The notes below the pieces were generated by a model. That model saw only the letters and a list, made by a program, of their open reading frames with translations. It ran no database searches and was not told the DNA's origin. Positions 18,857 through 27,290 of a stretch of 64,000 bases of DNA are shown piece by piece. This DNA comes from JAHJDS01 sp964569795 (GTDB taxonomy: Bacteria; Desulfobacterota; Desulfarculia; Desulfarculales; JAHJDS01). The position numbers and the translations under genes were made by a program. The stretch is from NCBI GenBank assembly GCA_964569795.1, contig CAZMVB010000002.1:62001-126000 (forward strand), written 5' to 3'. The stretch's first letter is position 1. Every line of letters starts with the position of its first letter.

Positions 18857-19675
18857 TCAGGCGCCCTTGAATTTGCCGGGGCGTTTGGCCAGATAGGCGG
18901 ACACGGCCTCGGCGATGTCCTCGGAGGGGATGATCATGGACGACCGGGCGGCGTTGTATTCCAGGGACTCGTCCAGGGTCGCCTCCTCGTCAAAGGTGAG
19001 GACCTGCTTGGCCCCCTGGACCGCCAGGGGCGGATTGGCGGCGATCTCCCCGGAAATTTCCCGGGCGGCCTTTTTGAGGGCCTCGGGGTCGGGAAAGACC
19101 TCGTTGACCAGGTCGATGGCCCGGGCCCGAACGGCGTCGAACCGGTGGCCGCGGAAGCATATCTCCCGGGCGTGACCCTTGCCCACGACCCGGGTCAGCC
19201 GCTGGAGGCCGCCCATGTCCATAATCACGCCCAGCCTGACCTCGGGCAGGGCAAAGACGGCGTCGGCCGAACAGAGCCGGAAGTCCGTGCACAGGGCCAG
19301 TTCCAGGCCCACGCCCAGGCAATGGCCGTGGATCGCGGCCAGGGTCGGCTTGGGCAGGCGTTCCAGGCGGGTGTGACAGGCCTGGTCCTTGAGGATCTCG
19401 GCGTAGAGGTCCACCTTCTGGGCCGCGCCGGGCTGGCCGACCATGGCCGCGAACAGGTCGTTGCCCGGGCTGAGATCGATCCCGGCACAGAAGCATTTTC
19501 CCGCGCCCTGGAGCACGATCGCCCGGGCCTCGGGGTCCGCCTCGGCCCGGCCGATGGCCGCGTCCAGGTCCCGCCACAGGGCCAGGGTGACCGCGTTGCG
19601 TTTGTCGGGACGATTGAGGGTGATGAACCCGACGTGCCCCTCGCGGGTGTAGGTCACCAGTCGGTCGTCGGACAT
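18857..19675 (-). CDS. Enoyl-CoA hydratase/isomerase family protein
   Basis: This 272-aa crotonase-fold protein adds water to, or isomerises, enoyl-CoA. The oxyanion segment is CFCAGIDL and GHCLGVGLELAL. Both crotonase Glu positions are kept, in GLELAL and in ALPEVRLG. Start ATG 19675 is preferred over an upstream open extension because it gives family length, has GGGGGA upstream and does not run into the DUF849 gene. Position between acyl-CoA dehydrogenase and cleavage enzyme suits a beta-oxidation-like sequence. Confidence 0.88.
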   Translation of the reverse strand: MSDDRLVTYTREGHVGFITLNRPDKRNAVTLALWRDLDAAIGRAEADPEARAIVLQGAGKCFCAGIDLSPGNDLFAAMVGQPGAAQKVDLYAEILKDQACHTRLERLPKPTLAAIHGHCLGVGLELALCTDFRLCSADAVFALPEVRLGVIMDMGGLQRLTRVVGKGHAREICFRGHRFDAVRARAIDLVNEVFPDPEALKKAAREISGEIAANPPLAVQGAKQVLTFDEEATLDESLEYNAARSSMIIPSEDIAEAVSAYLAKRPGKFKGA

Positions 19676-19686
19676 GGCTGTCCCCC

Positions 19687-20565
19687 CTAACGCTTGACGC
19701 CCAGCATCCGGCGGGCCTCGGCCGGCGAGGCCGGCTCCTTGCCCGCCTCCCGGACTATTTTTACGAGGGCGTCCACCAACTGGCCGTTGTCCGTGGCCCG
19801 GTCGCCGCCCGGAAGGTACAGGGTATCTTCCAAACCGGTCCGGACGTTGCCGCCCAGTTCCACGCCCCGGCGGTGGAGGTCCCAGATGTCCCACTTGCCG
19901 CCCCGGGCGCCGATGGCGATGATCTGCCAGTGCGAATTTTGGGGCAGCTCCTCGATGAGGATGGGCAGCAGGTCGGGGTTGCCGGGCATGCCCGAGTCCA
20001 CGCCCATGACGAACGAGAAGTGGGGGTCGCCCTTAAACATCCCGTTGCGCTGGTACATGCCCACGCTGCGGACGATCCCGGTGTCAAAGCACTCGAACTC
20101 GGGGATGATGTCGTGGGCGGTCATCACCTCCAGGAACCGGTTGATCTTGGCCGGCAGGTTATCGAACAGCAAGGGCGGCCAGGCCCAGTTGCCGTCGCTC
20201 TTGATCTTGAGGTAGTTCAGCGACCCGGCGTTGCAGGCGGCCATCTCCGGATCAAAGGCCGCCAGGCAGGCCAGGGGCCCGTCGATGTCGTCGCCCAGGG
20301 CGCCGGTGGACATGTTGATGATGAGCTCGGGCACGGCCTCCTTGATTGCCCCTAAAATCTGGCCGACCGGCTCCAGGTCCCAGGTCCACATCTTGCCCAT
20401 GCCCGGGCGCTGGTCCCGGAAGTGGCAGTGGACGATCGAGGCGCCGGCGTCAAAGGCCTGCCGGGCGGCCCGGGCCATGTCCTCGGGCGTGACGGGCACG
20501 TTGAATTTGTCGGGATCGGTCAGGATCCCGGTCAGGGCGCAGGTAACCACCACCTTGTCAGTCAT
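19687..20565 (-). CDS. DUF849 / BKACE-family beta-keto acid cleavage enzyme
   Basis: This 292-aa Zn-dependent TIM-barrel enzyme resembles 3-keto-5-aminohexanoate cleavage enzyme (Kce). The family condenses a beta-keto acid with acetyl-CoA to give acetoacetate plus a new CoA thioester. The N-terminal CALTG and the metal motif HCHFRD are visible, with GVDSGMPG and GGNVRTGLEDT late in the chain, all typical. No lysine-fermentation partners are present, so the keto acid probably differs from 3-keto-5-aminohexanoate. Confidence 0.87.
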   Translation of the reverse strand: MTDKVVVTCALTGILTDPDKFNVPVTPEDMARAARQAFDAGASIVHCHFRDQRPGMGKMWTWDLEPVGQILGAIKEAVPELIINMSTGALGDDIDGPLACLAAFDPEMAACNAGSLNYLKIKSDGNWAWPPLLFDNLPAKINRFLEVMTAHDIIPEFECFDTGIVRSVGMYQRNGMFKGDPHFSFVMGVDSGMPGNPDLLPILIEELPQNSHWQIIAIGARGGKWDIWDLHRRGVELGGNVRTGLEDTLYLPGGDRATDNGQLVDALVKIVREAGKEPASPAEARRMLGVKR

Positions 20566-20585
20566 GCGAAGCCTCCTCGGGCATG

Positions 20586-21953
20586 TTATTCATCCTCTTC
20601 GTCGTCATCATCGTCGGGAACGAACCTCTTTACGAAATCCGTGGTGAACTCGCCCGCCGCAAAGGCCGGATCGTCCATGATCCGGCGATGCAGCGGAATG
20701 GTCGTCTTCAGAGGGCCGAGGCCGAATTCGTCCAGGGCGCGTTTCATCACGGCGATGGCCCCGCCGCGGGTCTGGTCATGGGCGATCAGCTTGGCCAGCA
20801 GTGAATCGTAAAAGATCGGCAGATCGTAGCCCTGATACAGATGGGTGTCCAGGCGTACCCCCCGGCCGCCGGGCGGACGGTACAGTTCGACCGTTCCTGG
20901 CGAGGGCGCGAAGAAGCGGTCCGGGTCCTCGGCGTTGATCCGGCACTCGATGGCCCAGCCCCGCAGGTCCAGGTCGTCGAAGCCGTATTCCAGCCGGCCG
21001 CCGTTGGCCAGCCGGATCTGCTCCTTGACCAGGTCCACGCCGAAGACGGTTTCCGTGACCGGGTGCTCGACCTGGATCCGGGCGTTGAGTTCGATGAAGT
21101 AAAAATTTCCGTCAGGGTCCACCAGGAACTCGACCGTGCCGGCGTTGCGGTAGTTCATGGCCCGGGCCGCGGCCACGGCCGCCTGACCCATGGCCCTCCG
21201 GAGGTCCGGGGTCAGGTGCGGCGATGGCGCCTCCTCGATGAGCTTCTGGTAGCGGCGCTGGATGGTGCACTCCCGCTCGCCCAGGTGGATAATTCGGCCC
21301 CGGTCGTCGGCCAGGACCTGGAACTCGATGTGGCGGGGACCCTCCAGGTATTTTTCGAGATAGACCTCGTCATCGCCGAAGGCCGCCCGGGCCTCTGATC
21401 CGGCCACCGGAAATTCCTCGGTCAGCTCGCTTTCGTCCCGGCAGATGCGAATCCCCCGGCCGCCGCCTCCGGCCGCCGCCTTGAGCATGACCGGATAGCC
21501 GATCTCGGCCGCCAGCCGCCGGGCATCGTCCAGATCGACCACCGCACCCGGGCTGCTGGGGATGACCGGCACCCCGGCCGCGGCCACCGCCCGCTTGGCC
21601 GCGGCCTTGTCCCCGGCCAGACGCAGGGCCTCGGGTCCGGGCCCGATGAACACCAGGCCCGCCGCTTGACAGGCCTGGGCAAAGGCGGCGTTCTCGGCCA
21701 AATAGCCGTAACCGGGATGGACGGCGTCCGCCCCTGTCTTTTGGGCGGCGTCCAGGATGGCCTCGACGTTCAGGTAGCTCCTGGCGCTGGGCGGCGGGCC
21801 GATCAGGACTTGCTCGGCCGCGGCCGTCAGGTGCAGGCAGTCCTCATCCGCCTCGGAATAGACGGCCACCCCGGCCAGGCCCAGCTCGTTCAGGGCCCGC
21901 AGCACCCGCAGGGCGATCTCGCCCCGGTTGGCCACCAACACTTTTTGTATCAT
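20586..21953 (-). CDS. accC: Biotin carboxylase subunit of an acyl-CoA carboxylase
   Basis: This 455-aa ATP-grasp enzyme carboxylates biotin on the carrier protein using ATP and bicarbonate. It begins MIQKVLVANRGEIALRV and has AAAGGGGRGIRI (ATP loop), the ECTIQRRYQKLIEEAPSP segment and ARIQVEHPVTE, all canonical. The C-terminus ends in an unusual run of nine Asp/Glu residues. Its ATG overlaps the stop of a 16-codon minicistron (ATGA), the last of three lying between it and the carrier gene. Confidence 0.93.
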   Translation of the reverse strand: MIQKVLVANRGEIALRVLRALNELGLAGVAVYSEADEDCLHLTAAAEQVLIGPPPSARSYLNVEAILDAAQKTGADAVHPGYGYLAENAAFAQACQAAGLVFIGPGPEALRLAGDKAAAKRAVAAAGVPVIPSSPGAVVDLDDARRLAAEIGYPVMLKAAAGGGGRGIRICRDESELTEEFPVAGSEARAAFGDDEVYLEKYLEGPRHIEFQVLADDRGRIIHLGERECTIQRRYQKLIEEAPSPHLTPDLRRAMGQAAVAAARAMNYRNAGTVEFLVDPDGNFYFIELNARIQVEHPVTETVFGVDLVKEQIRLANGGRLEYGFDDLDLRGWAIECRINAEDPDRFFAPSPGTVELYRPPGGRGVRLDTHLYQGYDLPIFYDSLLAKLIAHDQTRGGAIAVMKRALDEFGLGPLKTTIPLHRRIMDDPAFAAGEFTTDFVKRFVPDDDDDEEDE

Positions 21954-22000
21954 CGATCGTCCTTCATGAACCGACTCGCCACCAACACCTTTCGTATCAT
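21950..22000 (-). CDS. Minicistron 3 (16 codons), coupled to accC
   Basis: It encodes MIRKVLVASRFMKDDR. The ATG overlaps the stop of minicistron 2 by ATGA, and its own stop overlaps the accC start by ATGA. The first 8 residues mirror the accC start (MIQKVLVA). It is probably a reinitiation stepping stone, not a functional peptide. Confidence 0.55.
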   Translation of the reverse strand: MIRKVLVASRFMKDDR

Positions 22001-22047
22001 CGATCGTCCTTGTCGATTCCGTCCACCGCCGACACCTTCCGTATCAT
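21997..22047 (-). CDS. Minicistron 2 (16 codons)
   Basis: It encodes MIRKVSAVDGIDKDDR, with ATGA overlaps at both ends to minicistrons 1 and 3. The second half (GIDKDDR) mirrors the carrier protein end (VIDKDG). Confidence 0.55.
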   Translation of the reverse strand: MIRKVSAVDGIDKDDR

Positions 22048-22094
22048 CGATCGTCCTTGTCGATTCCGTCCGCCATCAGCACCTTCCGGATCAT
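22044..22094 (-). CDS. Minicistron 1 (16 codons), starts at the carrier-gene stop
   Basis: It encodes MIRKVLMADGIDKDDR. Its ATG overlaps the biotin carrier stop as TGATG, and its stop overlaps the next ATG as ATGA. Together the three minicistrons leave no untranslated base between the carrier and accC. Confidence 0.55.
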   Translation of the reverse strand: MIRKVLMADGIDKDDR

Positions 22095-22354
22095 CAGCCA
22101 TCCTTGTCGATGACGAACATCAGATCATCATCCTTGAGCGCCGTCTCGTTTTCCACGGCGATCTCGACGATCTTCCCCGCGGCCGGTGACTTGACCTTCT
22201 GGAAGACCTTCATCGTCTCCAAGAGGGCCAGGACCTGTTTCTTGTTGACCGTGTCCCCCACCTGGACGTAGGGCTCGGCCTCGGGGGACGGCCGGCGATA
22301 GAACACGCCGGACATGGGGGCCCGGACTTCGATCAGGGTTTCCGCAGCGCTCAT
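22094..22354 (-). CDS. Biotin carboxyl carrier protein (short, single biotinyl domain)
   Basis: This 86-aa protein is essentially only a biotin/lipoyl attachment domain, with the biotin-acceptor Lys in ALLETMKVFQKV (a variant of AMKM). It starts VRAPMSGVFYR, the usual beta-strand 1. Full AccB is roughly twice as long, so the flexible N-terminal linker is missing. It carries CO2 between biotin carboxylase and the carboxyltransferases encoded on either side. Confidence 0.9.
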   Translation of the reverse strand: MSAAETLIEVRAPMSGVFYRRPSPEAEPYVQVGDTVNKKQVLALLETMKVFQKVKSPAAGKIVEIAVENETALKDDDLMFVIDKDG

Positions 22355-22371
22355 CAGGGTGTCACTCCTCG

Positions 22372-23925
22372 TCAGGTCGGACTGCAGCCGTGGCCCTTGG
22401 CCCGCAGGGGCAGGCTCTTGATCTTTCCCCGGGTCACGGCCAGGGCCTCGATAATTTTTTTCCGGGAGTCTTGAGGATCGATTATCTCGTCCACCACCTG
22501 GGCGGTCCAGCTCCGGGCCGCCTCAAAGGCGCCCACCGTCTCCCGGGACCGGTTGAGATACCCCTCGTAGGCGTCGTCCTCGACGCCCAGGTCGCCGATC
22601 CGGCGCAGGTCGAGCGCCGACGCCTCGACCGCGAATTGGGCCAGGGGCCAGGCGTAGCTCAGATCGACGCCCATGCCCTTGACCATGCCCAAGACGAGGC
22701 CGCCGGCGTCGGCCGCGGCCCGGTGCAGGACCAGGCTGATCTTGGGGATGGTGCAGGTGGCGTAGAGATCGATCACCTTGGCCAGGTGCCGGATCAGCCC
22801 CCTCGCCTCCTGGTCCTCGCCCGGCACCATTGCCGGGGTGTCCACCAGGGTCACCAGCGGGATGCGGTAGGCGTCGCAGACCTCCATGAACCGGTACAGC
22901 TTGTCGCAGGCGTCGATGTCCAGGCCGGCCGGCCGGGCCGGGTTGTTGGCGGCCAGGCCGGTCACCCGGCCGTCAAACCGGGCAAAACAGGTCACCACCT
23001 GCTCGGCGTACTCGGCCTTTATCTCGAAGTACTCGCCGTCGTCCACCAGGGACGCGATCACCCGGCGGACGTCATAGGGGGCGTCCGGGTCATCGGGCAC
23101 GAGGTCATACAACTCCGGGGTCAGGCGGGCCGGGTCGTCGGTCGGCTCTCTGAAGGGCGGTTCCTCCCAGCTGTTGGACGGCAGATAGCCGAGCAGCGTC
23201 CGGGCCAGTCTGATGGACTCCTCATCGTCGTCGCCGACCGCGTCGCAGGTGCCGCTGTAGGCCATGTGGTAGTCGGCCCCGCCCACGTCGTCGCCGATCT
23301 TCTCCGAGGTGGCCGCCTGGGTCATCCGCGGTCCGCCCAGCCAGAGGTGGGCCGTGCCGCGGCTCATGAGCAAAAAGTCGCACAGGGCCGGGCAGTAGGC
23401 CTGGCCGGCGATGCAGGGCCCCATCAGGACGTTGATCTGGGGGATCAGGCCCGAGTACCGCGACTGCAGGGCGAACCACCAGTCGATGCCGGCCCCGGGC
23501 ACGTCCCGGTAGCCCAGCCGGCCGCCCGAGGAATCCAGGAGCCAGACCATGGGGATGCCCCAGTCCGCGGCCAGCTCCAGGAGCTTGATGAACTTGAATC
23601 CGTGCTGAATCCCCAGCGAGCCGCCCAGGACGGTGAAGTCGCTGGCATAGACCGCCACCGGGCGGCCGTCCACCTCGGCCGTGCCGATCACCGCGCCGTC
23701 GCCCGGGGCGTCGGTCTCCCGGCCGTCGATCCGCCGGCCGGTGGTGTTGACGCACGAGCCCAGTTCGCGGAAGGTGCCGGGATCGACCAGGACATCGATC
23801 CGCTCCCGGGCGGTCAGCTTGCCCCGGGCGTGCTGGCGGTCAACGTGCTGTTGCCCGCCGCCGGCCAGGTTTTTCTGGTGAATGGCCTTTAACCGGGCCA
23901 GGGCCTCTTGCATCCGCTCTCCCAC
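22372..23925 (-). CDS. Acyl-CoA carboxyltransferase subunit, paralogue 2
   Basis: This 517-aa crotonase-like carboxyltransferase resembles the PccB/MccB beta subunit. The start is GTG 23925, 8 nt after AGGAGG; it aligns the N-terminus with the upstream paralogue (both continue to xLARLxxxxxxNLAGG). The N-half keeps DSSGGR and GPCIAGQAYCPAL, near the canonical first oxyanion hole and CoA region. The C-half has HRAAADAGGLV where RKAYGGAY is expected, so the second oxyanion site looks altered. It lies 16 nt after its paralogue. Confidence 0.88.
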   Translation of the reverse strand: MGERMQEALARLKAIHQKNLAGGGQQHVDRQHARGKLTARERIDVLVDPGTFRELGSCVNTTGRRIDGRETDAPGDGAVIGTAEVDGRPVAVYASDFTVLGGSLGIQHGFKFIKLLELAADWGIPMVWLLDSSGGRLGYRDVPGAGIDWWFALQSRYSGLIPQINVLMGPCIAGQAYCPALCDFLLMSRGTAHLWLGGPRMTQAATSEKIGDDVGGADYHMAYSGTCDAVGDDDEESIRLARTLLGYLPSNSWEEPPFREPTDDPARLTPELYDLVPDDPDAPYDVRRVIASLVDDGEYFEIKAEYAEQVVTCFARFDGRVTGLAANNPARPAGLDIDACDKLYRFMEVCDAYRIPLVTLVDTPAMVPGEDQEARGLIRHLAKVIDLYATCTIPKISLVLHRAAADAGGLVLGMVKGMGVDLSYAWPLAQFAVEASALDLRRIGDLGVEDDAYEGYLNRSRETVGAFEAARSWTAQVVDEIIDPQDSRKKIIEALAVTRGKIKSLPLRAKGHGCSPT

Positions 23926-23941
23926 TTTCTGGCCCTCCTGT

Positions 23942-25492
23942 CTATGCCGGCTTGATCGAGCGGCGCTTGTCCGGCAGGTCTTCCACCTTGTGCCGCAGCG
24001 ACTCAATGGCCCTGACGATCCGCGGCCGGGTGTCCCGCGGATCGATCACCTCATGGGCGGTGTAATAGGTCGTCCAGTGCCGGGCCAGGTTGAGGACCGC
24101 GAACTGCTCCTTGAGCATGCCCAGCAGGGTGTTATAGGTCTGCTCGTAATTGCCCGCCTCCTTGGCCGCGGCCAATTCCTTGTGGAACACGGCGTGGACC
24201 ACGGTCTCCGGCCCGGTCGGGGCGAACTCGACCGTGGGCCAGGCATAGACGTAATCCGGAAACATCTTGGAGCAGCCCATGACGATGTTCGCCCCGCCGT
24301 AGGACCGCCGCAGGACCATGGTCACCTTGGGGCCGGTGACGTGCGAGTACGAGTGCAGCAGCTTGGCCCCGTGGCGGATGACCCCCTGGCGCTCCCAGCG
24401 GTCGCCCGGCGGAAAGGCGGTGGTGTCCACGACGTTGACCATGGGGATGCTGAAGCAGTCCAGGAAGTTCATGAACCGGTCGTACTTGTCCGAGGAGTCC
24501 GGTTCGAGGATACCGGACAGCTCATCCGGATTGTTGGCCACGATCCCGGCCACGTGCCCGCCGAACCGGGCGAAACCGATCACCAGGTTGGGGGCAAAGT
24601 CCTCCTTGAGTTCGAAGAACTCACCGTCATCCACGATCAGGTCGATGACCTCGTGAATGTCATAGGTCATCTTGGGATCGTCGGGCAGGACGTCCACCAG
24701 TTGTTCGTCCCGCCGGTCCCATGGATCATCCGTGGCCGCGAATGGCGGATTGTCCCAGCAGCTCGTGGGCAGAAAATCCAGGAGGGCCTGGGCCTGGGCG
24801 ATGGCCTCCTCGTCGTCCGCGGCGACCAGGTCAACTTGGCCGGCCCTTTCCAGGTGGAACTCGGCCCGGCCGGCCTCGGCCGATTCGATGTCTCCCCCCA
24901 GCCACATGAAGCCGGACCTGGCGCTCATGATCAGGAAGTCCGACAGGACGGCGACCTGGGTCAGCAGGCCGACGCACGGTCCCAGTACCAGGGCGATCCG
25001 GGGGATCACGCCCGAGTACTGGGCGCAATTCCTGAGGAAGGTGGCCACCCCGTTGAGGCCGCTGTCGCCGGCCTTGAAGCTGAGGCGGCATCCGGCCGAG
25101 TCGATCAGGCCGATGATCGGCATCCGCCGCTGGCCGGCCATCACGGTCAGGTCGCTGAGCTTCCAGGCGGCCTGGTCCCCCAGAGAGCCGGACATGACCG
25201 AAAAATCCAGGGACCAGACCGCGGCCGGCCGGCCGCCGATCCGGGCCAGGCCCATGACCACGCCGTCGGACGGGCTGGGCCGCTGCTTCCCGTCAAAGGG
25301 CGGACGGTGATCGACCACCACCGAGCCCATTTCCTCGAAGCTGCCCGGATCGACCAGGCGGTCGATCCGCTCCCGAGCGGTCAGCTTGCCCAGGTCATGC
25401 TGCCTTGCGACGCGCTCGGGCCCGCCGCCGGCCAGGTTGGCCTGCCTGACCTTATCCAGGCGGGCCAGGTAGCCGTCCATCCAGTCACCCAT
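23942..25492 (-). CDS. Acyl-CoA carboxyltransferase subunit, paralogue 1
   Basis: This 516-aa paralogue of the following gene shares GKLTARERIDRLVDPGSF and the full two-domain length. Here the C-half is canonical (RRSYGGANIVM followed by YAWP), but the N-half has DSAGCR in place of DSGGAR and GPCVGLLTQVAVL in place of GPCAGGAxYxPAL. The two paralogues, the 86-aa carrier and AccC would make an acyl-CoA carboxylase or decarboxylase of unknown substrate. Confidence 0.87.
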   Translation of the reverse strand: MGDWMDGYLARLDKVRQANLAGGGPERVARQHDLGKLTARERIDRLVDPGSFEEMGSVVVDHRPPFDGKQRPSPSDGVVMGLARIGGRPAAVWSLDFSVMSGSLGDQAAWKLSDLTVMAGQRRMPIIGLIDSAGCRLSFKAGDSGLNGVATFLRNCAQYSGVIPRIALVLGPCVGLLTQVAVLSDFLIMSARSGFMWLGGDIESAEAGRAEFHLERAGQVDLVAADDEEAIAQAQALLDFLPTSCWDNPPFAATDDPWDRRDEQLVDVLPDDPKMTYDIHEVIDLIVDDGEFFELKEDFAPNLVIGFARFGGHVAGIVANNPDELSGILEPDSSDKYDRFMNFLDCFSIPMVNVVDTTAFPPGDRWERQGVIRHGAKLLHSYSHVTGPKVTMVLRRSYGGANIVMGCSKMFPDYVYAWPTVEFAPTGPETVVHAVFHKELAAAKEAGNYEQTYNTLLGMLKEQFAVLNLARHWTTYYTAHEVIDPRDTRPRIVRAIESLRHKVEDLPDKRRSIKPA

Positions 25493-25497
25493 GCCGT

Positions 25498-27183
25498 CTA
25501 TCCTTTGTCCGCGCTCTCTTCCCGCCGGCGCCGTTCCATCTCCTTGAGTTCGCGCCGCAGGACCTTGCCGATCGCGCTCTTGGGCAGTTCATCCATGAAC
25601 TCCCATTGCTTGGGCACCTTGTAGGCCGCCAGCCGCTCCCGGCAAAAGGCCTCCAGTTCCTCCGCGGTGACGGTCTCGCCCTCCCTGGCCACGATGAAGG
25701 CCTTGACCGTCTCGCCCCGGTAGGGGTCGGGCACGCCCAGGGCGCAGGCCTCGGCCACCTGGGGGTGCTCGTAGAGGACCTCGTCAATGTCCCGGGGATA
25801 GATGTTGTAGCCGCCGGCGATGATCATGTCGCTCTTGCGGTCCACGATGTACAGATAGCCGTCCTCATCCATGTAGCCGATGTCGCCGGTGTAGAACCAG
25901 CCGTCCCGGAGGGCCCGGGCCGTCTCCTCGGGTTTCTGGTAATACTCGTGGAAGACCTGGGGGCCCCTTATTAAAATCTCGCCGGACTCGCCCTGGGGCA
26001 TCTCCCGAACGCCGTCCTCCACGTCCACGATCTTGCAGTCCGTGTCCGATACGGGCACGCCGACGCTGCCCGGCTTGCCCACGCCGCCCCAGGGGTTGCC
26101 GTGGCAGAAGGTGGTCGATTCGGTCATGCCGTAAACCTCGACGATCTGGGCCCCCACGGCCGCCTCGAACTCGCGGATGGTCTCCGCGGCCAGGGGGGCC
26201 GCCCCGGACAGGCAGCCCCTGATGAACGAGAAATCCGTGTCCTTGAACCCGGGCAGATTCAGGAGGCCGACGTAGATCGTCGGCACGCACCCGAAGTAGG
26301 TCGGCTGGTAGGCCTTGGTCATGTCCAGCACGGTCTTGGGCTCGGGCCGCGGCACCAGGATCAGGGTGTAGCCCTTGTAAACCGACTGGTTCATCATTGA
26401 CGTGAATCCGGCCACGTGGAAGAAGGGGAAGATGGCGATCAGCCGTTCGTTGCCCTCCCGGGCCCCCTGGAACCAGGCCTCCATCTGCTGGACCACGGTC
26501 ACGCAGTGGCGGTGGGACAGGACCACCCCTTTCGAAATACCGGTGGTCCCGCCGGTGTAGAGCAGGGCCGCCGTGTCGTCGGCCTTGACCTCGACCTGGG
26601 GAGGGTCGGCCGGGTACCGGGCCACCAGGTCCGGGAAATCGTGGGCCTCGTCACCGGGCATGAGCTTGCGGTGCAGTTTCTTCTTGACCAGGGGAAAAAG
26701 CAGTTTCTTCATGCCGGGCAGGTAATCCCGGAGGTGGGCGGCGACGACCGTCTTGACCCCGGTGTCGGCCTTGAGTTTGTTGATCCGCGGCACCAGCAGG
26801 TCCAGGCACACGCAGGCGGTGCAGCCCGAATCCTTGAGCTGGTAGGCCATCTCCCGCTCGGTATAGAGCGGGTTGACCATGACCACCGTGGCCCCCAGGC
26901 GCCACACGGCGTAGGCCGCGATCAGCATCTGGGGCATGTTGGGCATGGACAGGGCGACCTTGTCCCCCGGCTTCACCCCCAGGTCCAGCAGAGCGTTGGC
27001 CAGCCGGTTGACCAGGTCGTCCACCTGGGACCAGGTCAGTTCCTTGCCCAGCATGATCATGGCCGTGACGTCAGGGTACTTGCGGGCGGTTCGCGCCAGG
27101 GCCGCCGGCAGGGTGATGTCCTCGTAGTCGATGCTGGTCGGCACCCCCGGGGCATACGCCTTATGCCAGATACGCTCCTCCAT
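25498..27183 (-). CDS. Fatty-acid/aryl acid CoA ligase (FadD-like)
   Basis: This 561-aa AMP-forming ligase has LLYTGGTTGISKGVVLSH (ATP/AMP loop), EVYGMTEST, the GWFYTGDIGYMDEDGYL segment and the C-terminal PKSAIGKVLRREL with catalytic Lys. The pattern is that of medium/long-chain acyl-CoA ligases. ATG 27183 follows GGAGGGGG. It should activate the acid that enters the pathway encoded by the flanking genes. A 107-nt gap upstream, with a small GC hairpin, separates it from the flavoprotein gene. Confidence 0.88.
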   Translation of the reverse strand: MEERIWHKAYAPGVPTSIDYEDITLPAALARTARKYPDVTAMIMLGKELTWSQVDDLVNRLANALLDLGVKPGDKVALSMPNMPQMLIAAYAVWRLGATVVMVNPLYTEREMAYQLKDSGCTACVCLDLLVPRINKLKADTGVKTVVAAHLRDYLPGMKKLLFPLVKKKLHRKLMPGDEAHDFPDLVARYPADPPQVEVKADDTAALLYTGGTTGISKGVVLSHRHCVTVVQQMEAWFQGAREGNERLIAIFPFFHVAGFTSMMNQSVYKGYTLILVPRPEPKTVLDMTKAYQPTYFGCVPTIYVGLLNLPGFKDTDFSFIRGCLSGAAPLAAETIREFEAAVGAQIVEVYGMTESTTFCHGNPWGGVGKPGSVGVPVSDTDCKIVDVEDGVREMPQGESGEILIRGPQVFHEYYQKPEETARALRDGWFYTGDIGYMDEDGYLYIVDRKSDMIIAGGYNIYPRDIDEVLYEHPQVAEACALGVPDPYRGETVKAFIVAREGETVTAEELEAFCRERLAAYKVPKQWEFMDELPKSAIGKVLRRELKEMERRRREESADKG

Positions 27184-27290
27184 GGTCCCCCTCCCTATCC
27201 CATGACAGTGGACACGATGAGCCCCTGGGCTCGTATATTTGAATCCCCCCGGTCGGGGGCGAAGGACCCGCTTCTGACCGGGCCGGCGAT

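Larger units (their letters stand above)
21939..22126 (-). repeat. 47-bp tandem repeats, four copies, spanning carrier/carboxylase gene junctions
   Basis: Four copies begin at 21939, 21986, 22033 and 22080, exactly 47 bp apart, with the core (T/C)CGTATCATCGATCGTCC on the + strand. Read on the - strand each copy contains the first 8 or so codons of accC (MIRKVLxA) followed by codons like the end of the carrier gene (GIDKDDR stop). The array is therefore a tandem duplication of the gene junction. The middle two copies are most alike; the outer ones merge into the real genes. Confidence 0.9.

Noticed and set aside
21939..22126. Possible CRISPR array
   Set aside because: Four repeats are directly abutting with no unique spacers, no cas genes nearby, and the units are made of gene-end and gene-start codons.
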